From contig CM070572.1 in NCBI GenBank assembly GCA_036346355.1, forward strand, positions 35,439,944 to 35,503,943: a stretch of 64,000 bases of DNA, given 5' to 3'. The notes under the pieces are model-generated. The model was not told the origin of the DNA. It saw only the letters and a list, made by a program, of their open reading frames with translations, and searched no databases. This stretch comes from Rhipidocladum racemiflorum (lineage: Eukaryota > Streptophyta > Magnoliopsida > Poales > Poaceae). Positions 61,104 to 64,000 of this stretch are shown one piece after another. A program made the translations under genes and the position numbers. Numbering within the stretch: the stretch's first letter is position 1; every line of letters starts with the position of its first letter.

Positions 61104-64000
61104 GAGCCCACCCTCCTTGGCAGGCGAAGCACGGCCCACATCTCCGTCTGGATCGAGGAAACATGTCCCCTATACATATCCCCTCTCCTATAAGCAAGGT
61201 AAGAACCACCTGCCCCTGGAGGCGATACTCCGGCCGAAGCGGCGAAGAAAGTCTAAGACATACAATCGACAATAATCGGACCAGGAAGAAATCCGAAGCC
61301 GCAGGAAGAATAGCGGAGGGGAGTCGGCGGAGGAAACCCACCTCCTCCGTCCCCCATAAAGATTACCAAGGTAGGGTCCGCTCAGACCTGACACCTTGCC
61401 ATAGCTACAGGGGAACTTCTGGTGCAGCCAGGCGAGTCCTGGGCCCTAGGGCATGTGAAGTTCCACTAAAACCCTTGGGGTGAAAACAAAACGAAAGGGT
61501 AAAAATGTAAAGCAAGAGCAAAAAACGCCACGTAGGGCCAAACTAGCCCCTGGCTAGGGACAGGTGGAAGAGAAGGGTTGGAAGACCATGGGCAAAGCCT
61601 GTGGCTTGGCAGCAGAGTAGGTTAAAAAAAGAAGCCGACCGGTGCATGCATGTCCCCTCCCCTCCATATAAAAGAGAGAGAGAGAGAGCAGGTGATCGAA
61701 AAGGGAGACAAAAAAAAACACAAAAAACAACCTGGTGGATCGATTCCGCCACAGGTGTGACGCCCAATTTGGTCTCGCAAGATAATCAAATTTTAGTAAA
61801 ACAATATATCTATGCTCTTTTTTTTAAAAAAAGTAAAACAATATATCTATGACAAATGGGGTAAGAGGACCTACATGATGGCATCGAACCAAATCATTGC
61901 CATAAAAAGTCAAACATGCCTAACTTAAGTACAGTAAAATATAGCTACAAACAAAACAAAACAAAACCTCTAGTCTATTGACCTAAAACTAAAAGGTGGA
62001 GTATTCCTCCGGCACAACTTTTCTAAACCACCTCGTTTCATGGCGTCTCCAAAGTCCAAACCTCTCTGGTGTTTTTCGTGTTACGCCACAGAAGCATTTA
62101 TCAATCATAGTAAAAAAAATTCTAATATATCGTTCGATATGAACATTATCAGTTGGATAATGTAACAGACCGCCTTTTTAGGGGCAGAACCGTATGTCTC
62201 GACAGCTACCCAGGATGACTAGCTGTCGGAAACCAAGAGTATATTTGCCAGGCAAAAGCGAATCCAACTCTTTTTATTCAATATAGGGCCTAACGGCCAG
62301 GGTTTTACAAAAGAGGGCGCAGCAGGGCCCGAATATCTTACAAGCAAAACACCGCACATGCAGGCCTGAGCAAAAGACTAAGACCTCAAAACCAAACAAG
62401 ACTGCCATCTACGTACTCCTGAAACGCTCCAGCTTCTTCAAACTCTGAAAGGGTCGGGGGTTTTGCAAGGGTGAGTACAGAGTACTCAACAAGTCGTACG
62501 GAGAACTCTGAATACTATATGCAAGGAATTATCCAATGGAAGGGGCTGGTTTAAGTATCTAGATGCAGTTTTATTTTCTAACTCATTTTACATTTGAAGC
62601 ACAAATCATAAATAAGTAGTAAGGGGGTTTCCACAAGTTCAACAACACTTAACCAATTTCTTCAAATTCCAAAACAATTAACTTGAGCTTGGTTACGGGT
62701 ATCACCCCAGTTCAAACTTAACTTCATTAATCGGAAGTACGGCGTATTCGAATACCATCATGATTAACTCTGTAGAGGTGCTCAGCTTTACCCACAAGAT
62801 ATCAACGACCGTTACTCACAGGCAACTAGAATACATGCGGTCGGTCGAGATGATCACAGCATTTCGTTAACCATTCCTGTTGTTTTAATTGTTTACCGAT
62901 AGGCTAGCGCTACCCTGGACCTGGTTATTCCAGTCATAGCACCTACCGTTGTGAGAACCAAGAATGTCGCTACGGACCATTCCCGTTCCACCCCTCCGGT
63001 ATACTTCCCTGCCGGGAAGGCCGGTCCCTATTCTCCAAGAGAATAGTAGCCACCAAAAGAATCCGATTTTAGGTTCAGGAATGATTAATTTATCGAGCTA
63101 TGTCGGATACTGGCCTGTCGACCAGTTCGACCTGTGGTTGAGCGGGTACTTAAGTTGTTTACTTTGCTCAAGGGGTTTGTTAACCTTACACTGCCAAAGA
63201 TCAAGCCTTCATCCACAAACCCGATCCGGTATCCCATACTACCGGCCACCAGACAAACCAAGGCATTAATCATCAGCCGGGGATCGGAATCTCATCCACT
63301 CTGGGATTAATCCGATACTGTCCCCCAGACTGTAGCACTTTTACAAACATCCGAATCAGAGATTCGGCAGCATTTTCTCTAAATTCCAAGTTTTGAATTA
63401 ATCTAGCAGTATAATCTAACCTGTCATGGCATAAGCATTTATCTAGGGTTACAAGGGATTTAAATAGGGTTCAATATTCAAGGGAGTTCCATGAGCAATT
63501 TGGCATTACCTAGGTATCATGTCATTCTAAAATATTGTTTTTAATAATTCAACATACAGTAAAATAATGCGATATAAAATAATTAATACTATAGCATGGC
63601 ATTAATTGGATCAACATGATCAAGGGTGTACGGCTTGCTTTGCTCGGCGATCGGATTGGCTGAACTGTAGAGGAAGTAGTCGTTCGGGGCTTCCGTCGGG
63701 TCCAACGTCTGCTCCGGGAACTTCCAACGTTCGGATCTAGCGCGAAAAGGACGAACGACAATAAAGAAACGAAAAACGGAAAAGAAACAGAAACGAAAAA
63801 CGAAACTGAAAACCGGAACCGGGCCGAGAGAGAGAATCGGAGGGTGAATTGGGCAATTCGGAATTTTGGAGACTCCGGATTGAGGAACGGAGGGCATTTT
63901 TGGATTCAGTGGGTCGAAACGGTTTGAATAGTGTATTTGGAAAGTTTCTGGGGTCTCTGGAATTTTTCGGGATTTTCTAGGGATTTTTCTGGATTTAAAA
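61104..64000. other. unclassified repetitive DNA to the window edge
   Basis: No gene recognised. Bases 61150-61780 have LTR-like character, and bases 62160-63600 read like a long repeat (taacagaccgcctttttagg near 62163). The frame at 62964-63269 has no recognisable product. I judge this intergenic retrotransposon-derived DNA whose ends lie outside or cannot be seen. Confidence 0.4.

Overview
The window is nuclear DNA from a flowering plant, almost certainly a grass (Poaceae). The evidence is the three spliced genes and their rice-like products, the very GC-rich first exons in an AT-rich background, and the dense Tourist, Stowaway, Mutator-like and hAT insertions. The species cannot be named from sequence alone. 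There are no bacterial-type operons, no CRISPR array, and no rRNA or tRNA gene that I could recognise.

Three genes are intact. (1) A DEAD-box RNA helicase with an N-terminal zinc finger (RH41 type), minus strand, 3555-5554, with a 5' UTR exon near 7072-7220. (2) A small SPX-domain phosphate-signalling protein (SPX1/SPX2 class), plus strand, 13932-18009, three exons, 281 aa, with two PHR-binding P1BS sites just upstream. (3) The inner-ring nucleoporin NUP205/NUP192, minus strand, 58049-32637. I traced 45 exons in one unbroken reading frame of about 1856 aa, close to the length I recall for Arabidopsis NUP205. The three genes act in unrelated processes (RNA remodelling, phosphate signalling, nuclear pore structure). 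They look like ordinary neighbours, not a cluster.

Most of the remaining sequence is mobile DNA. Between SPX and NUP205 lies a decayed Ty1-copia element (about 19331-25201). It is interrupted by a non-autonomous hAT element (20103-20991), which itself holds a long fold-back, and by a 1-kb solo LTR (22379-23387). Further on are a two-exon fragment of a mitochondrial citrate synthase gene (26111-26335), another hAT element (27817-28771) and about 3 kb of unclassified repeat. NUP205 introns hold a hAT-like element, a TRIM mini-retrotransposon, two sister 140-bp Mutator-like MITEs, a Stowaway MITE, a microsatellite and a tandem partial duplication of exon 43. Upstream of NUP205 one hAT element (59940-60635) is nested in another (58943-61095), each with its own 8-bp target duplication.

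Intergenic stretches at 107-3400, 7670-13760, 25202-26110, 28772-32636 and 61104-64000 hold no gene I can support. No undescribed gene system is evident. The most unusual structures are the NUP205 exon-43 duplication split by a MITE, the citrate synthase fragment, and the nested hAT elements with readable target-site duplications.
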